Counted from the first letter of the stretch, positions 35,878-45,816 are shown. The stretch: DNA of 64,000 nt from Comamonas fluminis (GCF_019186805.1 NZ_CP066783.1:3981501-4045500); one strand, 5' to 3'. Notes: generated by a model from the letters alone, not told the origin. Translations and numbers: made by a program.

Positions 35878-37176
35878 TTAAGGGTAGAAGACCAGCGCGC
35901 GGTAACCCGCAACAGGCGCAGACAACTCCTGCACCTGCACTGGCACATTCACACTCCACTCCTGACGGGGCTGCAACTGCTCGGGCGCACCCAGAGGCTT
36001 GAGGTCCACAACGCGCCGCAGCAGCGGCTTGTCCTGTGCATCCGTCAGCGTCAGCTCGGCCACGGGGGTGGCCACCGGCGCATCGGAGCGGTTTTCCAGT
36101 GTCAGGCTCCACTGATATTCATGGGCATCGGCCAGTTGCTTGAAACCCGAGCCGCTGATCACCACATCGGCAATCTCACGGCGGGGCTGCAATTCACAGC
36201 CAACGGCCTTGCAAGCCTTGGTCAGCGCGGGAGCCAGGGCCGGGTATTCGGCTGCCAGCGTATCGCGCTGCTGCCATGCATGCTGAGCCAGCAGCCCGCC
36301 CGCAGCAACCACTGAACCCAGCACCAGTGCCACGCGCACGCCTGTGGATTGCCAGAAAGCCTGCCGGCGCGCCTGACGCACAAAGCCCGGCTCATCGGCA
36401 ACTGGCAGTGGCTCATGCAACTCAGCACGTTCTTCATCAACAGGCTGGGCCGCATTGACCTCACTGCGAACGGCATCCACATCGGTGGAAAGCAAATGCT
36501 GGTCAGAGACGATTTCCACATCGCCGATTTCCGGCGGCTCAGAATCTGTAGTGCCCGGCTCTGCCGCTGCAGGTTCCGCGGCGACTTTATCCACCGCGTC
36601 CTCTGCACTGCTTTCAGCCTGCGGCAGCTCTTCGCTCACCTCATCCACCGCCGCTGCAGACGATGCAGACTGAACCTCGGCCTCAGCCACCAGCGGCTTG
36701 GCCTGATCAACGAACGATGGCTCAGGCGATTCTGCGTGAGCAGGCGTCTCAGCGCTCGCATCTTCAGCGACTGACTCCACAGGTTCAGGTACAGACTCAG
36801 GTGCAAGCTCTGGCTCAGGTGCCGCTTCAACCTCCGTCACAGGAGGTGAAACAGCGTCGGATTCATGCACAGCCGGCGTCACCGATTCATCATCAAATTG
36901 GCTTCCAGCGCTTTTTAAATCAGCGTCTGCAGCTTCTGAATCAGGAGCATCCGCGCGTTCAGGCTCAGCCAGCTCGGCAGGTTTGACCGGTTCATCGGTC
37001 TGGGCCTGCTCCATCGCAGACTGCAGCAAATCGTCGGATACGGTCTGCAAATCTTCAGAAGCGTCGAACACGCTCTGGCACATCCCGCAGCGCACCCAGC
37101 CCTGCGAAATACGCAGCTGGTCGGCAACCACTTTGAAGCGGGTTCCACAGGAAGGACAACGGGTGACTTGGCTCAT
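35878..37176 (-). CDS. Zinc-ribbon, DUF3426-type single-pass membrane protein
   Basis: The 432-residue protein starts with a zinc ribbon (TRCPSCGTRFKV...RCGMCQSVF, residues about 6-37). A long acidic Glu/Ala/Pro/Val-rich linker (about 50-270) and one membrane helix (VALVLGSVVAAGGLLAQ, about 285-300) follow. The C-terminal periplasmic DUF3426 domain ends LSAPVAGYRALVFYP. Function is unknown. It lies between prmA and the pfkB gene with short gaps, suggesting one transcript. Confidence 0.85.
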   Translation of the reverse strand: MSQVTRCPSCGTRFKVVADQLRISQGWVRCGMCQSVFDASEDLQTVSDDLLQSAMEQAQTDEPVKPAELAEPERADAPDSEAADADLKSAGSQFDDESVTPAVHESDAVSPPVTEVEAAPEPELAPESVPEPVESVAEDASAETPAHAESPEPSFVDQAKPLVAEAEVQSASSAAAVDEVSEELPQAESSAEDAVDKVAAEPAAAEPGTTDSEPPEIGDVEIVSDQHLLSTDVDAVRSEVNAAQPVDEERAELHEPLPVADEPGFVRQARRQAFWQSTGVRVALVLGSVVAAGGLLAQHAWQQRDTLAAEYPALAPALTKACKAVGCELQPRREIADVVISGSGFKQLADAHEYQWSLTLENRSDAPVATPVAELTLTDAQDKPLLRRVVDLKPLGAPEQLQPRQEWSVNVPVQVQELSAPVAGYRALVFYP

Positions 37177-37228
37177 CGGTTTGCAATTGTAGGCAGGCGC
37201 CGGGCTGATGTGCCTGCCAGTGTGACGA

Positions 37229-38119
37229 TCAGGCTGCGCGCTGGGCAGTCATCAGAATCCAGCCGTCTTCGCTATCGGCCACTTCCAGCTTCACGTAGGG
37301 CGCATAAGCCTCTTTCAGCTCATCGGCCTGACGCTCCAGAATACCGGCCAGCACCAGATTGCCGCCCGCCTGCACATGGCCGCACAGCAGCGGGGCCAGT
37401 ACCTTCAAAGGCGTGGCCAGGATGTTGGCCAGCACGGTCTGATATGCGCCAGTAGCCGCTTCGGGCAGGCCCGCGTTGACTTCCACATGGTTGGCGCTGG
37501 TGTTGTAGTTGGTGGACTCCACCGCTGCCGGGTCAATATCCACGGCATCAATCTGGGGCGCGCCGAACTTGGCGGCACCGATGGCCAGAATGCCCGAGCC
37601 GCAACCGTAGTCCAGCGTGCGGCCCAGTGCACCCTTGGACTGGCGTGCAATCCAGCGCAGGCACATGCGGGTTGTGGGGTGGGTGCCGGTGCCAAAGGCC
37701 AGACCCGGGTCCAGGCGGATGCTGACCTTGGCCTGCTCGGGCAGTTCATGCCAGGTAGGCACAATCCAGAATTCGGGGGTGATGTCCACAGGCTCGAACT
37801 GCGACTGCGTCAGGCGCACCCAGTCCTGCTCGGGCACGGGTTTGACGGCCAGAATCTTGCAGCCTTCAAAGAATTCCTGAGGTTGCAGCAAGTCACGCGC
37901 TTCGGTCGCAGCCGCTTCGCTGGGGAACAGCGCGATCACGCGGCTGCGGTTCCAGCCTTCCTTGGGAGCGGGCATACCTGGCTCGCCAAACAGCGCCTGC
38001 TCGGCATCGGTCTGGGCATCGGCATCTTCGACGGACACGCTCAGTGCATCCAGTGCATCCAGCGCATCGCTCATGGTTTCGACCCGATCTTCGGGGCACA
38101 TCAGGCTCAGCTCAAACAT
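37229..38119 (-). CDS. prmA: Ribosomal protein L11 methyltransferase PrmA
   Basis: The 296-residue enzyme uses SAM to trimethylate L11. The N-terminal substrate-binding part ends near the linker PGLAFGTGTHPTTR (about residues 135-148). The class I methyltransferase fold has LDYGCGSGILAIGAAKFG and DIDPAAVE, with the NILATPL motif (NPPF-like). An ~20-residue insertion (DADAQTDAEQALFGEPG) sits in the N-terminal part. AAGGATG precedes the start. Confidence 0.95.
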   Translation of the reverse strand: MFELSLMCPEDRVETMSDALDALDALSVSVEDADAQTDAEQALFGEPGMPAPKEGWNRSRVIALFPSEAAATEARDLLQPQEFFEGCKILAVKPVPEQDWVRLTQSQFEPVDITPEFWIVPTWHELPEQAKVSIRLDPGLAFGTGTHPTTRMCLRWIARQSKGALGRTLDYGCGSGILAIGAAKFGAPQIDAVDIDPAAVESTNYNTSANHVEVNAGLPEAATGAYQTVLANILATPLKVLAPLLCGHVQAGGNLVLAGILERQADELKEAYAPYVKLEVADSEDGWILMTAQRAA

Positions 38120-38269
38120 GGCCCATCCTTTCTATCACCGCTCTGCGCTCGATCGTCATGCTCTGGCATGGCAAAAAACACAGAGAAGTTGTACTTTCCT
38201 GAAAAACGAAAATGCTGGCCTCCGTTTCCAGAGGCCAGCATGGAGCTCAGAGCAGCAAGGCTCCTGATC

Positions 38270-39628
38270 TCATCGCTTGTTGGTGTTGCGATGCGTCAGC
38301 CACTCTTCCAGATAGTGGATGTTGGTGCCGCCTTCCATGAACTTGGAATCGACCATCAAATCCTGGTGCAGAGGGATATTGGTGTTGATGCCTTCCACCA
38401 CCGTCTCCAGCAGGGCGGTACGCATGCGGGCCATGGCCTGCTCACGGGTGTCGCCGTACGTGATGATCTTGCCGATCATGGAGTCGTAGTTGGGGGGCAC
38501 AAAGTAGTTGTTGTACACATGGGTATCCACGCGCACGCCTGGACCACCTGGCGCATGCCACATGGAGATGCGGCCTGGCGAGGGGATGAACTTGTACGGA
38601 TCTTCCGCGTTCACACGGCACTCGATGGCGTGACCCTTGAACTCAATCTGGCGCTGCGTGAACGGCAGCTTTTCGCCAGAGGCGATCATGATCTGGGTGC
38701 GCACGATGTCGATGCCCGTGATCAGCTCGGTGATGGGGTGCTCCACCTGCACGCGGGTGTTCATTTCAATGAAATAGAACTCGCCGTTTTCGTACAGAAA
38801 CTCGAAAGTACCCGCACCGCGATAACCGATCTTCTTGCAGGCAGCAGCGCAGCGATCGCCGATCTTCTCGATCAGGCGGCGTGGAATGCCAGGAGCCGGA
38901 GCTTCCTCGATCACCTTCTGGTGGCGGCGCTGCATGGAGCAGTCACGCTCACCCAGATACACGGCGTTCTTGTGCGTATCGGCCAGGATCTGAATTTCCA
39001 CGTGACGTGGGTTTTGCAGATACTTTTCCATGTACACAGCAGGATTGCCAAAGGCAGCTGCCGCTTCGGCCTTGGTCATCTGCACCGCATTGACCAGTGC
39101 AGCCTCGGTGTGCACCACACGCATGCCACGACCACCGCCGCCGCCCGATGCCTTGATGATCACCGGGTAGCCAATCGTCTTGGCAATGCGCTTGATGAGT
39201 GCGGGATCGTCAGGCAACTCGCCGTCCGAGCCAGGCACGCAAGGCACGCCCGCCTTGATCATGGCTTGCTTGGCCGAAACCTTGTCACCCATGGTGCGGA
39301 TGTTCTCGGGAGTCGGGCCGATGAAGGTGAAACCGCTCTTTTCCACGCGCTCGGCGAAGTCGGCGTTCTCAGACAGAAAGCCGTAACCGGGGTGAATCGC
39401 CTCTGCGTCCGTCACTTCTGCAGCCGAGATGATGGCTGGCATATTGAGGTAGGACAGAGGAGAAGGAGCCGGGCCAATACACACGGCCTCGTCGGCCAGC
39501 TTGACGTACTTGGCATCACGGTCGGCTTCGGAATACACCATCACCGCCTTGATACCCAGCTCACGGCAAGCGCGCTGGATGCGCAGGGCGATTTCGCCCC
39601 GATTGGCAACCAAAATTTTCTTAAACAT
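38270..39628 (-). CDS. accC: Acetyl-CoA carboxylase, biotin carboxylase subunit
   Basis: The 452-residue ATP-grasp enzyme carboxylates biotin on AccB. It begins [17 protein letters not shown], has the glycine-rich ATP loop [12 protein letters not shown] (about residues 159-170), the MQRRHQK segment, [11 protein letters not shown] and the biotin-site R/E residues. The ATG at 39628 is preceded by GAGGAAC. It follows accB by 124 bp and leads into prmA. Confidence 0.97.
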   Translation of the reverse strand: MFKKILVANRGEIALRIQRACRELGIKAVMVYSEADRDAKYVKLADEAVCIGPAPSPLSYLNMPAIISAAEVTDAEAIHPGYGFLSENADFAERVEKSGFTFIGPTPENIRTMGDKVSAKQAMIKAGVPCVPGSDGELPDDPALIKRIAKTIGYPVIIKASGGGGGRGMRVVHTEAALVNAVQMTKAEAAAAFGNPAVYMEKYLQNPRHVEIQILADTHKNAVYLGERDCSMQRRHQKVIEEAPAPGIPRRLIEKIGDRCAAACKKIGYRGAGTFEFLYENGEFYFIEMNTRVQVEHPITELITGIDIVRTQIMIASGEKLPFTQRQIEFKGHAIECRVNAEDPYKFIPSPGRISMWHAPGGPGVRVDTHVYNNYFVPPNYDSMIGKIITYGDTREQAMARMRTALLETVVEGINTNIPLHQDLMVDSKFMEGGTNIHYLEEWLTHRNTNKR

Positions 39629-39752
39629 GAAGTTCCTCGCAGCTTGGTGCCTGTGCCGCAGCACAGACCACTGCCAATGACTCAGTCGCGCAGCCAGTGG
39701 CTGACGCACCTCGGCGTTGCACTGCAAAAGGCAAGCAACGCCTCATGACCTG

Positions 39753-40217
39753 TTACTCGATCACGAACAGAGGCTGGCCGTATTCCACAGCCTGGCCGTT
39801 TTCGCCCAGAACGCGAACAATGGTGCCGCTCTTGTCGGCTTCGATCTCGTTGAGGATCTTCATGGCTTCAACGATGCAGATGGTGTCGCCTTCCTTGACC
39901 TGGCTGCCCACATCCACGAAAGCCTTGGCGCCGGGGCTGGAAGCACGGTAGAAAGTGCCAACCATTGGCGACTTGACCACATGGCCTTCGATCGCGGCAG
40001 CAGCAGGTGCGGCGGCGGGCACTGCGGCGGCCGCAGGTGCGGCAGCCACGGGTGCAGCCATTACAGGGGCAGCCTGAATGGGAGCTGCAACGTACTGCTG
40101 CACCACACCTTCGCTCTTGACAATACGGACCTTGCCCTCTGCTTCGGTGATCTCCAGTTCCGAAACATTCGATTCGGACACGAGATCAATAAGGGTCTTG
40201 AGTTTTCGCAAATCCAT
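39753..40217 (-). CDS. accB: Biotin carboxyl carrier protein of acetyl-CoA carboxylase
   Basis: The 154-residue carrier has an N-terminal helix domain ([23 protein letters not shown]), an Ala/Pro-rich mobile linker (about residues 45-72) and the biotinyl domain with the target lysine in [13 protein letters not shown] (about 120), the usual AMKM motif reading AMKI. GGAGC lies before the start. It initiates fatty acid synthesis with AccC. Confidence 0.96.
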   Translation of the reverse strand: MDLRKLKTLIDLVSESNVSELEITEAEGKVRIVKSEGVVQQYVAAPIQAAPVMAAPVAAAPAAAAVPAAAPAAAAIEGHVVKSPMVGTFYRASSPGAKAFVDVGSQVKEGDTICIVEAMKILNEIEADKSGTIVRVLGENGQAVEYGQPLFVIE

Positions 40218-40364
40218 GGGAGCTCCAGCGACGTATTTCTAAACAGGGCGCGAATTTACCTCAAATTCGGCCTTCTGCGTGCATTGGCGCATATTTTTCA
40301 ATAACGTCGCCATGGAATTTGCTTACCTACACTTTTCTTACAGCAAGAGCAAGGCTCATTCGCT

Positions 40365-40919
40365 CTATTTGCTCCAACTTGCCAGATCTTCACTGGAAAG
40401 CTCACCTATTTTACGTTGTCGCACTTGACCCTTGGCATCGAAGAGAACGGTGAATGGCAGCCCCCCTTGCAGATTACCCAGGGTGCGTGATAGCACCAAT
40501 CCCCCTTGATTTACAAGGGCAACGGGGAACTGCACAGGCTGACGCTGCAGAAACCGCTGAACCGCTTCCGTCTTGTCCACCGCCAGACCAACCACCTGTA
40601 TACCCTGAGCCCCTTGCCGCGCTGCAAATTCACTGAGCATGGGCAATTCCTTGATACAGGGCGGGCACCAGGTTGCCCAGAAATTCACCAGCAATGGCCT
40701 ACCCTTTAAGTCCGCCATTGCGAAGGATTTGCCATCTGGCGTTTCAAAGACTTGTGACCACAACTGTGTCTCTGTGTCCGGCCCCATCGCCTTGGGCTGG
40801 CTGCGCCACCAGGCCACACCTGCGCCAGCAGCAACTGCCGCAACAGCCACCCCGCCCGTAAGCCAGGCGCGGCGAGAGCTACCCTGACGTTTTGCTTGCG
40901 AGTTTGGAATTTCAGTCAT
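40365..40919 (-). CDS. TlpA-like thioredoxin-family protein, membrane anchored
   Basis: The 184-residue protein has an N-terminal basic segment with twin arginines and a hydrophobic helix (SSRRAWLTGGVAVAAVAAG), then a periplasmic thioredoxin fold with active site ATWCPPCIKELP (cysteines about residue 88 and 91) and the cis-proline region GLPFTVLFD. Such proteins reduce periplasmic disulfides, for example during cytochrome c maturation. Start ATG 40919 overlaps the upstream gene by 8 nt and has GGAGGAGC before it. Confidence 0.88.
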   Translation of the reverse strand: MTEIPNSQAKRQGSSRRAWLTGGVAVAAVAAGAGVAWWRSQPKAMGPDTETQLWSQVFETPDGKSFAMADLKGRPLLVNFWATWCPPCIKELPMLSEFAARQGAQGIQVVGLAVDKTEAVQRFLQRQPVQFPVALVNQGGLVLSRTLGNLQGGLPFTVLFDAKGQVRQRKIGELSSEDLASWSK

Positions 40920-41514
40920 CGCCGCGCTCCTCCAGCAACTTGCGCAGTGCCTTGGCGTCGCCACGCGGGCTGCGCCCCTGGCTGTCAGGCTTCATGGCGC
41001 CGCGCATATCGTCATGGTAGTAAATCATCAAATGCACACCCACGGTTTCATTGAGGGGCTTGCACAGGGAGTGAATGGACAGCGCCTCTACCGGCTTGCC
41101 CTGAAAACCCGTCACCGTACTGGGTTCGTACTGCACCTGGTTATTGATAAGCGCAATTTCTGCGGATTTGGGGTCATCGCAAAACAGCTGCAGATAGATA
41201 TCCGAGAGCCGGGTGGCTGTGCCGCGCCAGACGGCACCCGCCAGATACGGGCGAAACTCCTGCAGCCTGTCCATCCAGACCAGTGCCAGCTCGCGCAGGG
41301 CCTGCAGCTCCTGCGGCTGGGTATCTGCGCAGAACAGCTCTATATATTCACGAATCGCCTCTTCCAGCTGATCGTTGTCTGGCAGCGCAGTACGGCCGGG
41401 CAGGCCCAGCTGGCGCACAGCCCGCTGCTTGGCCGGGCCCCATTCCAGCCCTTCTTCCACCACGATGCGAGCTGCCGTCTGAGCGATTTCTGCAGTCACG
41501 TTATCAAAACTCAT
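40912..41514 (-). CDS. Conserved protein of unknown function
   Basis: The 200-residue cytosolic protein begins MSFDNVTAEIAQTAARIVVEEGLEWGPAKQRAVRQLGL, a helical start, and continues with a segment containing RPYLAGAVWRGTATRLSDIYLQLFCDDPKSAEIALIN and KPVEALSIHSLCKPLNETVGVHLMIYYHDD. The latter alternates strands and helices and has conserved-looking charged residues. I do not recognise a family; a nucleotidyltransferase-like fold is only a guess. It is translationally coupled to the TlpA-like gene. Confidence 0.65.
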   Translation of the reverse strand: MSFDNVTAEIAQTAARIVVEEGLEWGPAKQRAVRQLGLPGRTALPDNDQLEEAIREYIELFCADTQPQELQALRELALVWMDRLQEFRPYLAGAVWRGTATRLSDIYLQLFCDDPKSAEIALINNQVQYEPSTVTGFQGKPVEALSIHSLCKPLNETVGVHLMIYYHDDMRGAMKPDSQGRSPRGDAKALRKLLEERGDD

Positions 41515-41797
41515 AGCGCACTTCCATTGGGCCGGCGCAGTGTGCGCCAGGAGCCATGCGGTCATTGTGACCCAGATGACCGCAAGACCTTTTCCTATTC
41601 CTCACAAGCCAAGCAGTCTGCCCGCAAATTTCATAGCAGTCAGCGCACTATTGGCATCAGACCTCCATAAATTTCACATCAATCCGATGCGTAACAAGCG
41701 CAAACAGCTATCAATTTGATAAGAAATGTGACGCCCCATGCACCTGCAGCGCATACCTCGCTCCCAGGTCATGCCTGCAACCGTAGAATCCCGAGCC

Positions 41798-43204
41798 ATG
41801 CACATACATATCCTGGGCATTTGCGGCACCTTCATGGGAGGTCTGGCCGCCTTGGCACGTGAAGCGGGGCACAAAGTCACCGGCTGCGACGCAGGCGTCT
41901 ATCCGCCAATGAGCGATCAGCTGCGCCAGCTCGGCATCGAGCTGATTGAGGGCTACGGCGCCGACCAGATCGCGCTGCAGCCTGATATGTATGTGATCGG
42001 CAATGTGGTCAGCCGCAAGCGCCTGCCCGATGGAACGCCCAAGTTCCCGCTGATGGAAGCCATTCTGGACACCGGCGCGGCTTACACCAGCGGCCCACAG
42101 TGGCTGGCCGAGCATGTTTTACGCGGCCGCCATGTACTGGCCGTAGCGGGTACCCACGGCAAGACCACCACCACATCCATGCTGACCTGGGTGCTGGAAT
42201 GCGCCGGCCTGCAGCCGGGTTTCCTGGTGGGCGGCGTGCCGCTGGACTTTGGCGTCTCTGCCCGCCTGGGCGCTGCCAAGCGCCCCACCCGTGGCCCCGG
42301 CCCCGTGGGCGATGAGCCTGTGTTTGTGATCGAAGCCGATGAATACGACACGGCTTTCTTCGACAAGCGCAGCAAATTCGTGCACTACCGCCCCCGTACG
42401 GCCGTGCTCAACAACCTCGAATTCGATCACGCCGATATCTTTGATGATCTGGCCGCTATCGAGCGCCAATTCCATCACCTGATTCGCACCGTGCCATCCA
42501 CCGGCCGCGTGGTCAGCAATGGCCTGGAAGAAAGTCTGACCCGCGTGCTGGGCCAGGGCTGCTGGAGCGAAGTGCGCAATTTCGGCTCTGCAGTCAGTGA
42601 TTTCAGCGCAGAAGGTGACCCCAGCGACTTTGCCGTGCTGCACTATGGCAAAAAAGTGGGCCAGCTCACATGGTCGCTGACGGGCGTGCACAACCAGCTC
42701 AACGCCCTGGCGGCCATTGCCGCCGCCGACCACCTGGGCGTCAGCGCCGAAGTGGCCTGCGAAGCCCTGTCGCGCTTTCAGAACGTGAAGCGCCGCATGG
42801 AACTGCGCGGCACCGTGAACGGCATCGATGTCTATGACGACTTTGCCCACCACCCCACAGCCATCCGCACCACGCTGGACGGCCTGCGCCGCAAAATCGG
42901 CCCCGAAGCCCGCATCCTGGCGGTCTTCGAGCCGCGCAGCAACACCATGAAGCTTGGCACCATGAAAAGCCAGCTGCCCTGGTCGCTGGAAAGCGCCGAC
43001 CTCGCCTTCTGCCACACCGCAGGCCTGGACTGGGACGCCGCAGAAGCCCTGCAGCCCATGGCCGAGCATGCCAAAGTGGCTGACAACATCGACACCCTGA
43101 TCCAGCAAGTCACCGCCGCCGCCCGCCCCGGCGACACCATCGTCTGCATGAGCAACGGCGGCTTTGGCGGCATACACGCCAAGCTGCTCGAAGCGCTGAA
43201 ATAA
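41798..43204 (+). CDS. mpl: UDP-N-acetylmuramate:L-alanyl-gamma-D-glutamyl-meso-diaminopimelate ligase Mpl
   Basis: The 468-residue Mur-ligase-family enzyme recycles murein tripeptide. It starts MHIHILGICGTFMGGLAALAREAGHKVTGCD, has the ATP loop AVAGTHGKTTTTSML (about residues 116-130), EADEYDTAFFDKRSKFVHYRP and DDFAHHPTAI typical of Mpl. ATG 41798 is chosen because the nucleotide-binding start follows at once. TAGAAT (41784-41789) lies 8 nt before it. It fits with ampD in cell-wall recycling. Confidence 0.95.
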   Translation: MHIHILGICGTFMGGLAALAREAGHKVTGCDAGVYPPMSDQLRQLGIELIEGYGADQIALQPDMYVIGNVVSRKRLPDGTPKFPLMEAILDTGAAYTSGPQWLAEHVLRGRHVLAVAGTHGKTTTTSMLTWVLECAGLQPGFLVGGVPLDFGVSARLGAAKRPTRGPGPVGDEPVFVIEADEYDTAFFDKRSKFVHYRPRTAVLNNLEFDHADIFDDLAAIERQFHHLIRTVPSTGRVVSNGLEESLTRVLGQGCWSEVRNFGSAVSDFSAEGDPSDFAVLHYGKKVGQLTWSLTGVHNQLNALAAIAAADHLGVSAEVACEALSRFQNVKRRMELRGTVNGIDVYDDFAHHPTAIRTTLDGLRRKIGPEARILAVFEPRSNTMKLGTMKSQLPWSLESADLAFCHTAGLDWDAAEALQPMAEHAKVADNIDTLIQQVTAAARPGDTIVCMSNGGFGGIHAKLLEALK

Positions 43205-43226
43205 AGCCAGAGCCCACACCAGAAAC

Positions 43227-43256
43227 AAAAAATGCCCGCTAAAAGCGGGCATTTTT
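43227..43256 (+). terminator. Rho-independent terminator after mpl
   Basis: AAAATGCCCGCT pairs with AGCGGGCATTTTT around AAA; perfect stem and T tract. Confidence 0.92.
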
Positions 43257-43262
43257 CTGAAA

Positions 43263-43372
43263 CCTGGCGCACTCCATGCGAGAGGTGCCAAGCAAGAGCC
43301 GCCTCACGGCGAAGGCACCGTCCCCCTCCGCGAAGCAGAGAGGGGGAAGCCGCAAAGCGGCTCAGGGGGTGC
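43263..43372 (-). repeat. Stop-codon-anchored GC-rich repeat, copy after the 43373 gene
   Basis: On the minus strand it begins 2 nt after the TGA with ACCCCCTGAGCCGC, with the same hairpin order as the other copies and a final TGCGCCAGG end (43263-43271). Confidence 0.85.
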
Positions 43373-43690
43373 TCAATAACTTATCGACATCGCCGGCACA
43401 TCCACCCGAATCAAGGGCTTGGACAGCACAGCCTGCGCTGCCACCGCATAGGTGTTGCGCCAGTCTTCGTTATCAAACAGCTTGGTGCGGTTCTGCGCTT
43501 CACGCGCCACCACCACCAGCTTGTCGGCCAGCAGCACCTTGCCAGTAGCACGCAGGGGCTCGCAGTCCAGCGATACAAACTGCTGATCCAGCCAGCGGCG
43601 CCCTTCATCCGAGCTAACAGGTGTCAGCGCCTGGGTGTCCACTCGGTACTCACGATCGCCATCCAACACGACGATTACTTCATTACGCAT
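43373..43690 (-). CDS. Small protein of unknown function
   Basis: The 105-residue protein begins MRNEVIVVLDGDREYRVDTQALTPVSSDEGRRWLDQQF and is mixed alpha/beta with no signal or membrane segment. It has no recognised domain. A good ribosome site (GAGAGGAGA) lies just before ATG 43690. Downstream it is closed by the GC-rich repeat; no operon partner is visible. Confidence 0.65.
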   Translation of the reverse strand: MRNEVIVVLDGDREYRVDTQALTPVSSDEGRRWLDQQFVSLDCEPLRATGKVLLADKLVVVAREAQNRTKLFDNEDWRNTYAVAAQAVLSKPLIRVDVPAMSISY

Positions 43691-44059
43691 AGATCTCCTC
43701 TCACTTCCCGGCGCTTGTGCCGCCAGTCGTTGTCATAGCCACAGCTTAAACGCGGCTGCGGGAGCTGAAAACGCAGCAAGCTGACTGCATGCAAGCGACC
43801 TGGGTCGCAATCGTGCGCATCATTGGCTCGCTAGACATCACAGCGGTTACAAAGAAACAGTCTGCTGCGCTCTCAATAAAATTCAAAACTGATAGCTAAG
43901 ACCACTTATATATCACTGACATGGGGATGAAACAGCATATTTCAAGAACGTGATAACAAGCCGTAACTCCATGGTTACCCTTGAAATACCCCTGACTGAA
44001 CTTATCTGACTGTTAATGCATATGCGCCTGACACCGTCAGGCTACCGGAGCCCATCAAC
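43691..44059. other. Gap between divergent small genes
   Basis: No gene is seen in 369 bp. A CTGATAGCTAAG fragment of the AGCGCTT family lies near 43890. A palindrome CCTGAC-ACC-GTCAGG (44027-44041) sits 18 bp before the YqcC start and could be an operator or a leader hairpin. AT-rich patches at about 43905-43990 may hold promoters. Confidence 0.4.
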
Positions 44060-44431
44060 ATGACCGCCAACCCCATTCACCTAGAACTGCGTGACCATCT
44101 GCAGCAACTGGAGGCTGAACTACAAGTGCAAAAACTGTGGTCTGCCACTGCCCCGGACCCCAAGGCGCTGGAATCCACCATCCCATTCATGTTTGACACG
44201 CTCAAGATCCATGAATGGCTGCAGTGGGTTTACATCCCGCGCCTGCACGCGGTGATTGATGCCAATGGAGTGCTGCCTCACCAAAGCCACGTCTTCCCAT
44301 TGGCCGAGCATGAATGGGAAAAGCGCACCGACTTTGACAAGCGCCATCTGCTGCGCCTTATCAACCGTATTGACGCCACGCTCAACGGCTGCGCAATGAC
44401 GCCCGATACGCCGCCAGAAGAAAAGCACTGA
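44060..44431 (+). CDS. yqcC: YqcC (DUF446) family protein
   Basis: The 123-residue protein has the family pattern: an amphipathic start (LELRDHLQQLEAELQVQKLW), then PFMFDTLKIHEWLQWVYIPRLHAVIDANGVLP and a C-terminal LLRLINRIDATLNG. YqcC is a small helical protein of unclear function, often near pseudouridine synthase genes; here it stands alone with its own terminator. Confidence 0.85.
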   Translation: MTANPIHLELRDHLQQLEAELQVQKLWSATAPDPKALESTIPFMFDTLKIHEWLQWVYIPRLHAVIDANGVLPHQSHVFPLAEHEWEKRTDFDKRHLLRLINRIDATLNGCAMTPDTPPEEKH

Positions 44432-44453
44432 ACACGCTTTTGCCCCGTTCAGC

Positions 44454-44490
44454 AAAAAAGCCACGAGACGCAAGTTTCGTGGCCTTTTTT
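44454..44490. terminator. Bidirectional terminator between yqcC and aroG
   Basis: AAAAAAGCCACGA and TCGTGGCCTTTTTT form the stem, with tracts suited to both convergent genes. Confidence 0.85.
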
Positions 44491-44528
44491 ATCAGCGCTT
44501 ATGCAGCTTGTGCCGTGGCACTTTGCAT

Positions 44529-45689
44529 TCAGGCAGTGACTTCTGCTTCTTTTTTAGTAGCAGCTGCTGCTTCACGGCGCTTGAGAACAGCCTGCGACAG
44601 CTCTTCCAGCGTGGTCAGGGAATCATCCCAGCCCAGGCAGGCATCGGTAATGCTCTGGCCATAGGTCAGGTTGCAGACTTCGTCCTTGCCGGGGGTGAAC
44701 TTCTGGGCACCGCCGACCAGGTGGCCTTCGATCATCACGCCGAACACGCTGTTGGAGCCACCGGCGATCTGGCCTGCGATGTCGCGTGCCACATCCTTCT
44801 GGCGCTCATGCTGCTTGCTGCTGTTGGCGTGGCTGCAGTCCACCATCAGGGTCGGCGTCAGGCCTGCGGCTTCCAGGTCCTTGCAGGCGGCAGCCACATG
44901 GTCGGCATCATAGTTAGGGGTCTTGCCGCCGCGCAGAATCACGTGGCAGTCCTGGTTACCGCCGGTGTGCACGATGGCGACCTGGCCGTTCTTGTGCACC
45001 GACAGGAAGTGGTGACCACGGCTGGCCGACTGGATCGCGTCGGTGGCAATGCGGATATTGCCGTCTGTACCGTTCTTGAAGCCGATGGGCGCCGAGATGC
45101 CCGAAGCCAGCTCGCGGTGCACCTGGCTCTCTGTCGTGCGGGCGCCAATCGCGCCCCAGCTGATCAGGTCGCCGATGTACTGGGGCGAGATAACGTCCAG
45201 GAACTCGCTGGCAGCAGGCACGCCCATGCGGTTGATGTCGATCAGCAACTGGCGTGCAATGCGCAGGCCTTCGTCAATGCGGTAGCTCTGGTCCAGGTAG
45301 GGGTCGTTGATCAGCCCCTTCCAGCCCACCGTGGTGCGAGGCTTTTCGAAGTACACGCGCATCACCACTTCCAGCGTGTCCTTGTACTGCTCACGCACTG
45401 CGGCCAGGCGGCGGGCGTAGTCCAGCGCTGCTGCAGGATCGTGAATCGAGCAAGGGCCGACGATAACCAGCAGACGATCATCCTGCGCACGCATGATGTT
45501 GTGAATGCTGCGGCGGGTATCGCTGATCAAGGTCTCCACAGCGGTGCCGCGGATGGGGAAGAAGCGAATGAGATGCTCTGGAGGGGGTAACACTGTGATT
45601 TCCTTGATACGTGCGTCGTCGGTCTGGCCTGTCTTGGGAGAACCGGGGCGATACCAGGAATCGGTGGAGGAAGTGTTCAGAGCAGTCAT
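44529..45689 (-). CDS. aroG: 3-deoxy-7-phosphoheptulonate (DAHP) synthase, AroG/AroF class
   Basis: The 386-residue class I DAHP synthase condenses PEP and erythrose-4-phosphate, the first step to aromatic amino acids. Typical segments are LLVIVGPCSIHD (about residues 73-84), MRVYFEKPRTTVGWKGLINDP, GFKNGTDGN and DCSHANSSK. Which aromatic amino acid inhibits it cannot be decided from sequence by eye. It lies 60 bp downstream of an attenuator with an aromatic-rich leader peptide, so transcription should respond to charged aromatic tRNAs. Confidence 0.94.
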   Translation of the reverse strand: MTALNTSSTDSWYRPGSPKTGQTDDARIKEITVLPPPEHLIRFFPIRGTAVETLISDTRRSIHNIMRAQDDRLLVIVGPCSIHDPAAALDYARRLAAVREQYKDTLEVVMRVYFEKPRTTVGWKGLINDPYLDQSYRIDEGLRIARQLLIDINRMGVPAASEFLDVISPQYIGDLISWGAIGARTTESQVHRELASGISAPIGFKNGTDGNIRIATDAIQSASRGHHFLSVHKNGQVAIVHTGGNQDCHVILRGGKTPNYDADHVAAACKDLEAAGLTPTLMVDCSHANSSKQHERQKDVARDIAGQIAGGSNSVFGVMIEGHLVGGAQKFTPGKDEVCNLTYGQSITDACLGWDDSLTTLEELSQAVLKRREAAAATKKEAEVTA

Positions 45690-45749
45690 GGCAATCTTTC
45701 GTGAGAGTCGTTGATCGTTGGAAACCGGGGGTGCTGAAACGTCAGGGCC

Positions 45750-45786
45750 AAAAAAAAAACCGCCGGGCTTTGCAGCTTCGGCGGTT
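45750..45786 (-). terminator. Attenuator terminator upstream of aroG
   Basis: On the minus strand AACCGCCG (45786-45779) pairs with CGGCGGTT (45765-45758), and ten Ts follow. A competing antiterminator can form because CGGCGGC inside the leader ORF (45833-45827) is complementary to the CCGCCG of the first arm. Stalling at the aromatic codons would leave that segment free, and ribosome release at the stop would hide it. Confidence 0.85.
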
Positions 45787-45816
45787 CTTTGGGAGGTGTT
45801 TGCAGGGTGCGCGCTA

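Noticed and set aside
37376..39748. A 790-codon plus-strand frame over prmA and accC
   Set aside because: Antisense to two well-identified genes; no signature of its own.
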